Shown: positions 56,752-64,000 of the stretch, in pieces | Position numbering within the stretch: the stretch's first letter is position 1 | Layout: every line of letters begins with the position of its first letter | From: Endosaccharibacter trunci | Lineage (GTDB): Bacteria > Pseudomonadota > Alphaproteobacteria > Acetobacterales > Acetobacteraceae | NCBI GenBank assembly: GCA_024515975.1 | Contig: JAMSKV010000001.1 | Coordinates: 186,001-250,000 of the forward strand | Direction: 5' to 3' | DNA length: 64,000 nucleotides | The notes under the pieces: model-generated | What the model saw: only the letters and a program-made list of their open reading frames with translations | Database searches by the model: none | What the model was told of the DNA's origin: nothing | Translations under genes and position numbers: made by a program

Positions 56752-59100
56752 TCAGCCGTTCACCGGGAAGGTGCCGAGCGTCTTGAAGGTGAGGGTGAAC
56801 AGGATGGAGGTGTCGCCGCTGTCGCCATTGATGGTGGTGTAGCGGCGGTTGAAGGCGACGTCGAAGATGAAGCAGTCGTTGGTGTAGGAAGCGTCGGTGC
56901 CGATGGCGACGAAACGGTTGTTGGACAGGTCGCGGCGTGTATAGCCGGCGACATGCCATTGTTTCCAGGTGGAGGAAAGCCCGATCGTGCCTTCGTTGGT
57001 CGGAATCAGATAGGCCTGGGGCGGCGCGCTCGTGTAGATGTTGTTATTGTAATAATAATAGAAGCTGTGGCGGTTGTAGATGTAGCCGCCCGTCACGGAG
57101 AACAGCGGCACGCCGGCGGAAAACAGGCCGTCCGCGAAGTTGGTGCGCCCGGTATTGTGGTCGAACCGGTCCCGCACGGTGAAATCGAGGTAACGCACGG
57201 GGGTGAAGCGCAGGCGCGCGACGATGTCGGAGGCGTGCGTCTGCAGGCCGGTATCGGGCAGCTGGTTGCGGTCGATATGTTCCTGGAGGCTCTCGCCGAC
57301 CAGCGCATCGACCTGGCGCGAGCCGAAGGTCCAGTTGGCGTGCAGGCCGTAATTGGCGCGCAGGCCGCCATCGAGGCGATCGACGCCCTCGTGGCGGTTG
57401 ATGTTGAACAGGGTGCTGTCGGTGAACTCGTAGTCGAGGCTGTCCTCGTTGGGTATGTTGCGGTTGCGGCTGTTGCCGTAGTTCGGCGCGGCGATGAGCT
57501 GCACGATCGGCTCCAGGATCACCGAGCTGTTGCGCATGCTCTTGAGGAACGGCCAGTTCATCTTCAGAGCCGCGGTCGGAAGCGCCTGGGCGGTGCTGGC
57601 GGCATTGACGCCGGCATAGTTCGGCAGCAGGTCGAGCTTGGTGGCCTTGTAGGCCGAGCTGTCCAGATGCGCGGTGAACACGAATATCTGGCCCCAGCGG
57701 TCGTGGAACGGCCGGTCCCAGTTCAGGCTGAGCTGACCGCGCTGGTCGGATGTGCCGTTCGCGCGATAGATGTTGAAGTCCGACGTGCCGAGCGAGAAGC
57801 GGCCGCCGAGTGCGTCCGGGGTTCCGGTGAAATAGTACTGGTAGCGCGGCAGCACGAAGGGCAGCTCGCTCTGGTTGATCACGCCGGCGTTGAGGCCCTG
57901 GAAGGCGGTGCCGTCGATGCGCGAATAGGCGCCGGTGCCGAAGCCCTCGATATAGGCGTCGCTGGACAGGACGTCGGCGCCATAGCCGGTGATGCGGTAG
58001 TCGCGCATGTAGTTCGCCGACGAGGCGAGGTTCACGTCGGCGCCGTAGCGCCAGTACTGGTTCCAGTCGAACTGCGCCTTGGCGAACATGTAGCCCTGCA
58101 CGCCCTTGTCGTCCACGGCGGCGACCTGGTTGCCGTTGGTGGCGGTATAGGCGCCGGTCTTGTTGGTGTCGTAGGCGACGGCGCCGGTGACGCGGAGAAC
58201 GCCGCTGTTGAAATTGTGCCGGTATTGCGCGGTGAGCTGCGGCCCGGTGTTCGTGGACAGCAGCGGCACGAAGGTCACGTCGCTTTCGCGATCGATGGCC
58301 CAGAAATAGGGCACGGTGACGTAGGTGCCGAGATACTTGTCGTGCGGCGAGATGTCGCCGAGCAGGAAGCCGCTCTGGCGCTTCACCGAGGGGTCCGGGG
58401 TAGAGAAGAACGGCAGATAGCCGACCGGCAGGCCGAACATGTCGAGATAGACGTCGCGATATTCGATGCGCTTGTGCTCGAGGTCGTCGGTCGCGTCATA
58501 GGCGCGGATCTGCCAGAAGGGCGGGTGCTCCGGGTGTTCGGCGCAGACCTTGCAGGCGGTGTAGACCACGCGCGACAGGTCGTTGACCTTGCCGTCGGTG
58601 CGCCGGGCGCCGTTGGCGGCCATCTTGCCGTTCATGGCCATGATGCCGCGCATGTCGGTCATCACCGCCTGCCGCATGCCCTGTGTGAGCTCGGCATAGT
58701 CGGAGAACAGCACCTGGCCGTCCGGCTCGACGATCGCCACGTGTCCCGAGGCGGCGGCGACGCCGCTGTTGCGGTCATAGGTGACGCGGTCGGCACGGAT
58801 CGCGTGGTCGTTCTGCCAGATCTCCACATGCCCGGTCCATGTGACGATGCCGGCCTTGCTGTCATAGGACACGCTGTCGGCCCGGAAGGTGACGGGCTCG
58901 TTGCGCTGCATGGGCGCGCCGCCATGGCCTTCGCTGGGCAGCGCGATCTGCGCCCGGGCGATCTCGAACGGCAGGCCGGCCAGGGACAGACCGTAGAGCC
59001 CGGCGCAGAGCAGCCGGCGCCGCCGGGACAGCGTCGGGCAGGCGGGAGCGGGAGGGGCCGGGATCGTCCTGGCGGACGGAGCAACGGTGCGACGGCGCAT
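56752..59100 (-). CDS. lptD: LPS-assembly protein LptD
   Basis: A 782-residue outer-membrane beta-barrel that inserts lipopolysaccharide. Its start ATG at 59100 overlaps the lptG stop by one base (TGATG); longer frames run into lptG. After an N-terminal signal region (about 25-50) comes an OstA/LptA-like domain (about 60-170, with VTFRADSVSYDSKAGIVTWTG), then the barrel with repeated aromatic strands and a C-terminal FTLTFKTLG. Two cysteines at CKVCAEHPEH (about residues 180-183) may contribute to the disulfides of LptD. Upstream genes lptF and lptG supply the inner-membrane exporter. Confidence 0.92.
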   Translation of the reverse strand: MRRRTVAPSARTIPAPPAPACPTLSRRRRLLCAGLYGLSLAGLPFEIARAQIALPSEGHGGAPMQRNEPVTFRADSVSYDSKAGIVTWTGHVEIWQNDHAIRADRVTYDRNSGVAAASGHVAIVEPDGQVLFSDYAELTQGMRQAVMTDMRGIMAMNGKMAANGARRTDGKVNDLSRVVYTACKVCAEHPEHPPFWQIRAYDATDDLEHKRIEYRDVYLDMFGLPVGYLPFFSTPDPSVKRQSGFLLGDISPHDKYLGTYVTVPYFWAIDRESDVTFVPLLSTNTGPQLTAQYRHNFNSGVLRVTGAVAYDTNKTGAYTATNGNQVAAVDDKGVQGYMFAKAQFDWNQYWRYGADVNLASSANYMRDYRITGYGADVLSSDAYIEGFGTGAYSRIDGTAFQGLNAGVINQSELPFVLPRYQYYFTGTPDALGGRFSLGTSDFNIYRANGTSDQRGQLSLNWDRPFHDRWGQIFVFTAHLDSSAYKATKLDLLPNYAGVNAASTAQALPTAALKMNWPFLKSMRNSSVILEPIVQLIAAPNYGNSRNRNIPNEDSLDYEFTDSTLFNINRHEGVDRLDGGLRANYGLHANWTFGSRQVDALVGESLQEHIDRNQLPDTGLQTHASDIVARLRFTPVRYLDFTVRDRFDHNTGRTNFADGLFSAGVPLFSVTGGYIYNRHSFYYYYNNNIYTSAPPQAYLIPTNEGTIGLSSTWKQWHVAGYTRRDLSNNRFVAIGTDASYTNDCFIFDVAFNRRYTTINGDSGDTSILFTLTFKTLGTFPVNG

Positions 59101-60212
59101 CAGCCATCCTCCAGGTGCAGCAGAAGAGCGATGGCGAGCAGAAGTCCGGCGGCGGCCGGCGCCCAGGCGGCCATGATCGGCGGCAGGGCGCCGGACTGTC
59201 CGAACTGTTCGGCCACCTTCGACACGGTGAACAGAAGGAAACCAGCGCCGACGCCGCTGGCGATCATGCGGGCGACGCCGCCGCGGCGCACGGGCCGCAT
59301 GGAGAAGCCGGCCGAGACCAGCGCCATGGTTCCGGCCAGGAGCGGCAGGGCCAGCAGCGACTGGAAATGGAGACGGTGGCGGATGGACGAGAACCCGGAG
59401 CGATCCAGCAGCCGGATGAAGCCGGGCAGGGTCCAGACCGACAGCGTGTCGGGCGCGGCGAAGCTTTCCTGCACGCGCGAGACGGTGAGATCGGTGGGCA
59501 GGCTCATATCGCCCACATGCACCGGCATGTGGTCCGGCACCACCGTGCTGGCGTCCTGGAAGCGCCATGCGCCCTTGTCGAGCCGTCCGGTGGCGGCCTC
59601 GACGCGCTGCAGCAGCCGGTCGGCGCTGTCGAGGCGAAAGATGCTGACCTGCCGGACGGTGAGGTCGCGATGCCGCAGAGACACGCCCCGGGCGTGCAGG
59701 ATGGCGATGCCGCCTTTCTGCAGGCCGGGATCGGATTGCCGCAGCCAGAGTTCGCCACCGGCCAGATTCAGGCTGCCGCCGGAATTGCGGAGATAGATGT
59801 TGTCGAGCGCTTCGGCGCGGGAATAGGTCGCCGCCGCCAGCGGGCTGATCACCGTCGTGGCGATCAGGCCGACGGCCATGGCGCAGGCGAGCGGTGCAGC
59901 CAGGAACTGCCAGGCGGAGATGCCGGCGGCGCGGGCCACGATCAGCTCGGAGGAGCGGGTCAAACGCCAGAAGCACACGATTCCGCCCAGAAGCACGCCG
60001 AAAGGCAGGATCTGGATGCAGAAATACGGCAGATGCAGGGCGGCGATCTCCACCGCAAGGCTGGCCGGCACGTCCGGGCGCGTGGCGGCGCGTCGCAGAA
60101 GGTCGATGAAGTCGAACAAGGACACGAGCCCAGTGAGCGCCGCGATCAGCGCCAGCACCGACAGGATGAACTGCCGCGAGATATAGAACGAGAGCGTGAT
60201 GGCGACGGGCAT
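59100..60212 (-). CDS. lptG: LPS export ABC transporter permease LptG
   Basis: A 370-residue permease of the YjgP/YjgQ family. Three N-terminal and three C-terminal membrane helices flank a periplasmic beta-jellyroll, with RAAGISAWQFLAAPLACAMAV as the coupling helix region. It pairs with LptF and the LptB ATPase (encoded elsewhere) to extract lipopolysaccharide. Begins 7 bases after lptF. Confidence 0.93.
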   Translation of the reverse strand: MPVAITLSFYISRQFILSVLALIAALTGLVSLFDFIDLLRRAATRPDVPASLAVEIAALHLPYFCIQILPFGVLLGGIVCFWRLTRSSELIVARAAGISAWQFLAAPLACAMAVGLIATTVISPLAAATYSRAEALDNIYLRNSGGSLNLAGGELWLRQSDPGLQKGGIAILHARGVSLRHRDLTVRQVSIFRLDSADRLLQRVEAATGRLDKGAWRFQDASTVVPDHMPVHVGDMSLPTDLTVSRVQESFAAPDTLSVWTLPGFIRLLDRSGFSSIRHRLHFQSLLALPLLAGTMALVSAGFSMRPVRRGGVARMIASGVGAGFLLFTVSKVAEQFGQSGALPPIMAAWAPAAAGLLLAIALLLHLEDG

Positions 60213-60219
60213 GGCGGCC

Positions 60220-61365
60220 TCAGGCGACCGCCCGGCCGTGGCCGGGCAGGATCGGGTCGCGGCTCTGGCGCAGTTCGGGCCAGAACAGATAGGCCGCGCA
60301 CAGCACGCCGGGCAGGATCGCCTGCAACCAGATCAGCGGGATCAGCGCGGAGTCGCGCGAGGCCACGCTCTGCGCCACCAGCCCCAGCGCCAGCAGCGCC
60401 ACCACGCTGCCGATCGCGGCCATCGGCCTGCCATAGCCGCCATGGCGGGAGAAACCGCCGGCCAGCACCGCCACCAGGGCCACCATGGTGAAGGAGAAAG
60501 CGGTGAGCGGGGCGGTGAGGCGGCGATGCGCCTCGACCAGGAACTTGCCGCGATCGCGCGCCTGGACGAAGCGCGGATCCGGGTGGAACAGCTCGCCCAG
60601 CGACATCTCGGTGGAATCGCGGTAGCGCACGTCGTCGCTCTTGTCGGCGCTGGTCAGGTCGATGGTGTTCTGCGCGAAGGTGAGCACGTTGAGGCGCCCG
60701 GTCTTGCGATCGATCTCCTGACGCGAGCCGTCGAACAGCACCACCTTGGGCACGTCGCCGTCGGCCTCCAGGCGGCCGTGCTCCGACAGGATGGTGGCAT
60801 GCACCGATTTCTGCCGGTCGTCCTCCACCATGATTCCGCGCAGCGTGCCGTCCTTGTCGCGCGAGCGGATATACACGGTCATGGTCGGGGAGACCTGGGT
60901 GAACACGCCCTCCTGCAGCAGGAAGGCGGCCATCTTGTTCCGGATCTCGAACTCGTATTCGCGGAATCGGTGATAGGAGGCCGGAACGATCCATATGTTC
61001 AGGACGTAGGACAGCAGAACCGCGATGGCCGTGCAGTAGAGCGCCGGCCGCGCGATCCGCGATGGAGCCAGCCCTGCCGCCCGCATCACCGTCAGCTCGC
61101 GATCGCCCGAGAGCCGCTGGTAGACGAACTGCGCGACCACGAAGGTGGTGATGGGCAGGATAACCGCGACGAAATTGGGGATCAGCAGGCCGGTCAGCTC
61201 CAGGAACACCCGGAGCGACAGGCCGCGATCGATCACCAGGCTCACGAACCGCAGCGACTGCGTCAGCCAGATCAGCATGGCCAGGCCGCCGGTGGTCGCG
61301 GCCAGCGCGACCAGGAGCTGGCGCAGCACATACTTGTCCAGACGACTGACGGAAAACCGCTTCAT
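60220..61365 (-). CDS. lptF: LPS export ABC transporter permease LptF
   Basis: A 381-residue YjgP/YjgQ family permease, partner of LptG. ATG at 61365 with GGAAGGGG just upstream is preferred over the GTG six codons earlier. Blocks: MKRFSVSRLDKYVLRQLL, RLSGDRELTVMRAAGLAPSRI (coupling region) and a C-terminal helix pair. First gene of the lptF-lptG-lptD-surA-rsmA unit, divergent from the phospholipase D-like gene. Confidence 0.92.
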   Translation of the reverse strand: MKRFSVSRLDKYVLRQLLVALAATTGGLAMLIWLTQSLRFVSLVIDRGLSLRVFLELTGLLIPNFVAVILPITTFVVAQFVYQRLSGDRELTVMRAAGLAPSRIARPALYCTAIAVLLSYVLNIWIVPASYHRFREYEFEIRNKMAAFLLQEGVFTQVSPTMTVYIRSRDKDGTLRGIMVEDDRQKSVHATILSEHGRLEADGDVPKVVLFDGSRQEIDRKTGRLNVLTFAQNTIDLTSADKSDDVRYRDSTEMSLGELFHPDPRFVQARDRGKFLVEAHRRLTAPLTAFSFTMVALVAVLAGGFSRHGGYGRPMAAIGSVVALLALGLVAQSVASRDSALIPLIWLQAILPGVLCAAYLFWPELRQSRDPILPGHGRAVA

Positions 61366-61424
61366 GCCCCTTCCTACCCTCACCGGGGTTCCGGCAAAAG
61401 TGCCCGCCTCCCCGATCGGCCCGG

Positions 61425-62642
61425 ATGCGCGTCATGAAGGGTGACGGAACCGAACGGCTCTGGCGGCACCATCTGCGCCGGCACCGCAAGGTGTCGGACG
61501 CGGCGATGATCGCCGGCAACCGTGTCGAGGTGCTGCCGGACGGCGCCTCCGTGGTGCGCGCGGTGATGGACGCGCTGGAGCGGGCCAGGCGCTACGTCCA
61601 CATGGAATACTACACCGTGGATGACGTAACGCTGGACGGGCGCTCGTTCTTCACGCTGATGGAGCAGGCCGTGCGCCGCGGCGTCGAGGTGGCGCTGATC
61701 TGGGACGCGGTCGGCTCGGGCGGCACCCCGGACCGGCTGTTCGACCGTCTGTCCGGGGCCGGGGTGAGGCTGGTCGAATACCATCCGATCAACCCGTTCA
61801 AGAAGCGCTTCAACCTGGCGGTCAACGACCGCGACCATCGCAAGCTGACCGTGATGGATGGCGAGCTGGCGATCATGGGCGGCGTGAACATGTCGCGCGT
61901 GTACGAGACGCCGGAATCGGCCGGGCGCGGAAGCGATCCCGACCATGCGTTCTGGGTCGATAACGGCATCCGTTTCCAGGGCCCGGCCGTCGCCGAGGTC
62001 CACCGGCTGTTTTTCCACACCTGGGATTCGAACGGTGGGTCGGAGCATCCGCCCCTGCTCGGCCACGACGAGGCTGCACCCGCCGCGTGCGGCCCGCACA
62101 CGATGCGCGTGGCCGGAAGCGCGCCGGCGGAACGCAAGCCGCTGTTCAACCAGTCGATCCGGGCGGCGATCCGCGGGACGCGCTCGCATCTGATCCTGGC
62201 CACCGGCTATTTCGTGCCGACCAGCCGCGAATGGCGGCTGCTCTGCCGCGCCGCGCGCCGCGGCGTGCAGGTGGACCTGCTGCTGCCCGGCTACAGCGAT
62301 GTGCAATCCGCCGTCCATGCCGCGCGATCGCTCTACGGCCCGCTTTTGAAATGCGGCGCGCGCATTCATGAGGTGCGGCACGCCATGCTGCATGCCAAGG
62401 TGGCGACGTTCGACGGCGTGCTAACCGTGATCGGCACCTCGAATTTCGACCGCCGGTCGGTGCACTACAACAACGAGGTCGACGCCGTGATCATGGCGTC
62501 GGATGTGGCGGGCGAGATCGAGCGCATCCTGCGCGCGCAGATCGAGCGCTCGGCGCCGATGCTCTACGCGGACTGGGCGCATCGGTCCCTGCGCGAGCGG
62601 GCGCTGGAGATGGTGGCGCGGCTGTGGCGGCGGCTGATGTAA
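61425..62642 (+). CDS. phospholipase D family / cardiolipin synthase-like protein
   Basis: A 405-residue enzyme with two HKD motifs: His138-Lys140-Asp145 (HRKLTVMD) and His323-Lys325-Asp330 (HAKVATFD). It lacks the two N-terminal membrane helices of ClsA and resembles the ClsB/ClsC type, which forms cardiolipin from phosphatidylglycerol with or without phosphatidylethanolamine. Other blocks are NPFKKRFNLAVNDRDHRKL and RSVHYNNEVDAVI. Start ATG at 61425; a second ATG nine bases on is possible. Divergent from lptF with a 59-base spacer, in keeping with a membrane-lipid role. Confidence 0.88.
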   Translation: MRVMKGDGTERLWRHHLRRHRKVSDAAMIAGNRVEVLPDGASVVRAVMDALERARRYVHMEYYTVDDVTLDGRSFFTLMEQAVRRGVEVALIWDAVGSGGTPDRLFDRLSGAGVRLVEYHPINPFKKRFNLAVNDRDHRKLTVMDGELAIMGGVNMSRVYETPESAGRGSDPDHAFWVDNGIRFQGPAVAEVHRLFFHTWDSNGGSEHPPLLGHDEAAPAACGPHTMRVAGSAPAERKPLFNQSIRAAIRGTRSHLILATGYFVPTSREWRLLCRAARRGVQVDLLLPGYSDVQSAVHAARSLYGPLLKCGARIHEVRHAMLHAKVATFDGVLTVIGTSNFDRRSVHYNNEVDAVIMASDVAGEIERILRAQIERSAPMLYADWAHRSLRERALEMVARLWRRLM

Positions 62643-62690
62643 GGCGTCGGTCCGGCGTGCCAATGCGTCCGCCGGCTGGAGGTAACTGGC

Positions 62691-63503
62691 TCAGCCGGCC
62701 TCCTCGATCTCCACCGGATCGCCGACCGAAACCCGGCCGGGGGCTTCCGGGATCAGATTGACGCCGAAGACGATGCCTTCCGGCAGGCGGTTGAGCTGCC
62801 CCAGGGACTTCAGCGGTTCGCCGGGATGGGGCGCTTCGCCGCTCTGCTGGTCGCGTGTGATGACCACGCAGCGCGTGCAGCGCGTTGGCGCATGAAAGCG
62901 CAGGCCGCCCACCGTGAGCGAGCGCCAGCCATTCTCGCTCCAGGCGGGCGGCCCCTCGATGACGAGATTGGCGCGGAAGCGCTCGATCGGCACCGCGTTC
63001 TCGCCCAGCGTCGCGTTCAGGGCGTCCAGCGAGGCGCGGTTCACGGCCAGAAGCGGATAGGCATCGGCGAACGAGACCGTCAGATCGGGGCGTCCTCCCT
63101 GCGGATCGATCGGCCGTGCCGCCGTGTCGTGCATGAACCAGAGCAGGCAGGGACGCCCCATCACGGCGGACAGCCAGGCCTGCGCGTCTCCGGCGGCCTG
63201 GCGCGCCTGCACCTGATGATGCCAGACCGAGACGGTGCCGATCGGCGCCTCTTCCCCGGGGATCGTCACCGCGCACTGCCCCTCGTTCGTGGACAGCACA
63301 ACTCCGTTCCCGGTCGGAACGGCGGCAATGCGGGCCAGGTCGGGCACGGTCCGCTGGGTGAGGAAAACGCCCTCCGGATCGGTGACGAGCCAGCGCCGGT
63401 CCCCGGCCGGCCCGCATGGCTCGATCTCCATGGCGTCGAGCGGCAGTCCGCGCAGGCCCTTGACCGGAAACAGGTTGAGGCCGGTGATCCGGGCGATGCT
63501 CAC
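62691..63503 (-). CDS. MOSC domain-containing protein
   Basis: A 270-residue protein with an N-terminal MOSC beta-barrel (LNLFPVKGLRGLPLDAMEIEPCGPAGDRRW, residues 8-37) and a C-terminal MOSC domain (about 130-265) containing TRCTRCVVITRD, whose cysteine could bind a molybdenum cofactor. YcbX/mARC-type proteins reduce N-hydroxylated compounds. GTG start overlaps the oxidase stop (GTGA). Electron donor unknown. Confidence 0.88.
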   Translation of the reverse strand: MSIARITGLNLFPVKGLRGLPLDAMEIEPCGPAGDRRWLVTDPEGVFLTQRTVPDLARIAAVPTGNGVVLSTNEGQCAVTIPGEEAPIGTVSVWHHQVQARQAAGDAQAWLSAVMGRPCLLWFMHDTAARPIDPQGGRPDLTVSFADAYPLLAVNRASLDALNATLGENAVPIERFRANLVIEGPPAWSENGWRSLTVGGLRFHAPTRCTRCVVITRDQQSGEAPHPGEPLKSLGQLNRLPEGIVFGVNLIPEAPGRVSVGDPVEIEEAG

Positions 63504-64000
63504 GATGCGGCACCCGGCCGGTCCTCGGTTTCGGGAAGAATCTTGCCGGGATTGAGCAGCCCGGCCGGGTCCAGCGCGTGCTTGACGCGGCGCATGGCTG
63601 CGAGTTCGGCGCCCCCGCGCCAATCCGGCATCATGTAGGGCTTGAGCTTGCCGACGCCGTGCTCGGCCGAGAACGAGCCGTCCAGCGCGCGCACCACCGC
63701 GCAGACCGCATCCATGATCTCGTGGTCGCGGGCGAGGAAGGCGTCGCGATCGGCGCCTTCGGGCTGCACCAGATTGAAATGGATGTTGCCGTCGCCGAGA
63801 TGGCCGAACGGGGCGATGCGCACGCCGGGGATGAGACGCTCGCAGGCCTCGCTGGCGCGCCGGATCAGGTCCGGGACGCGCGACACCGGCACCGAGACGT
63901 CGTTCTTGACGTTGCCGCCGGCCCGCTTCTGCGCTTCCGCGTGTTCCTCGCGCAGTTTCCAGAGATTGAGGCGTTGCGCACGGCTTTCCGCGATCACCGC
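63500..64000 (-). CDS. FAD-linked oxidase, C-terminal part (partial)
   Basis: Only the last about 166 residues are in the window; the 5' end lies beyond 64000. The sequence is the C-terminal cap of the GlcD/2-hydroxyacid dehydrogenase group: NVKNDVSVPVSRVPDLI, FGHLGDGNIHFNLVQPEG with the metal-binding His pair, GSFSAEHGVGKLKPYMM and DPAGLLNPGKIL. Members oxidise D-lactate, glycolate or D-2-hydroxyglutarate. It is coupled to the MOSC gene by GTGA overlap. Confidence 0.88.
   Translation of the reverse strand, partial: AVIAESRAQRLNLWKLREEHAEAQKRAGGNVKNDVSVPVSRVPDLIRRASEACERLIPGVRIAPFGHLGDGNIHFNLVQPEGADRDAFLARDHEIMDAVCAVVRALDGSFSAEHGVGKLKPYMMPDWRGGAELAAMRRVKHALDPAGLLNPGKILPETEDRPGAAS

Noticed and set aside
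54934-59796. A 1620-residue open frame on the plus strand opposite surA and lptD
   Set aside because: It is antisense to two well-supported genes, and its His/Gln/Val-rich repetitive translation is what GC-rich third-position bias produces.

Overview
The window is GC-rich chromosomal DNA with tightly packed genes, many of them sharing ATGA, GTGA or TTGA stop/start overlaps. The gene content points to an alphaproteobacterium, most likely an Acetobacteraceae (acetic-acid-bacterium-like) genome: MoxR/DUF58/DUF4159 next to DUF1285-cca, an rpsF-rpsR-rplI operon whose proteins have extended tails, malate:quinone oxidoreductase paired with class II fumarase, and GatB/YqeY-dnaG-rpoD. The family assignment is inferred from protein character and gene order; no rRNA is present to confirm it. 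I see no rRNA, tRNA, CRISPR array, insertion sequence or prophage.

Layout. 1-5.4 kb (minus): a four-gene moxR/DUF58/DUF4159/VWA-type membrane cluster, the last gene cut by the window edge. 5.6-12.3 kb (plus): DUF1285, CCA-adding enzyme, an MsbA-type ABC exporter, and an EmrAB-type efflux pair preceded by a perfect palindrome that looks like a repressor operator. 12.3-21.1 kb (minus): a DUF2807 secreted protein, then a run of phosphoesterase, RppH, divergent polysaccharide deacetylase, CtpA-type protease, EnvC-like factor and GpmI, largely an envelope and cell-division set. 21.4-23.0 kb: a 41-residue microprotein, msrB, upp and dodecin. 23.1-30.0 kb (minus): threonine ammonia-lyase, greA, carB and carA, with an AT-rich foreign-looking membrane ORF lodged between carA and carB and a helix-turn-helix-like extension on CarA. 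30.1-35.9 kb (plus): yqeY-dnaG-rpoD, a GNAT acetyltransferase and a TonB-like protein. 36.0-38.7 kb: a translationally coupled three-gene cassette (FAD oxidoreductase, epimerase-like protein, TIM-barrel isomerase) of unknown pathway. 38.9-47.2 kb: a DeoR-type regulator divergent from deoC, a complete sugar ABC importer, a mutarotase-like protein and a ribokinase-family kinase, probably a deoxyribose or ribose uptake and catabolism unit. 47.2-50.8 kb: a secreted hypothetical protein, the ribosomal S6-S18-L9 operon with a strong terminator, and cyclopropane fatty acid synthase. 50.9-54.2 kb (minus): cupin-mqo-fumC. 54.5-61.4 kb (minus): lptF-lptG-lptD-surA-rsmA outer-membrane biogenesis. 61.4-64 kb: a phospholipase D/cardiolipin synthase-like enzyme, a MOSC protein and the C-terminal part of an FAD-linked oxidase.

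The most noteworthy signals are the sugar operon with its TGTGA-N6-TCACA palindrome, the three-gene FAD/epimerase/isomerase cassette, the AT-rich ORF that splits carA from carB, the HTH-CarA fusion, a cluster of three Shine-Dalgarno-masking hairpins around 21.1-22.8 kb, and an AT-rich nested-hairpin element between cfa and fumC. I found no clearly unprecedented defence or mobile system.
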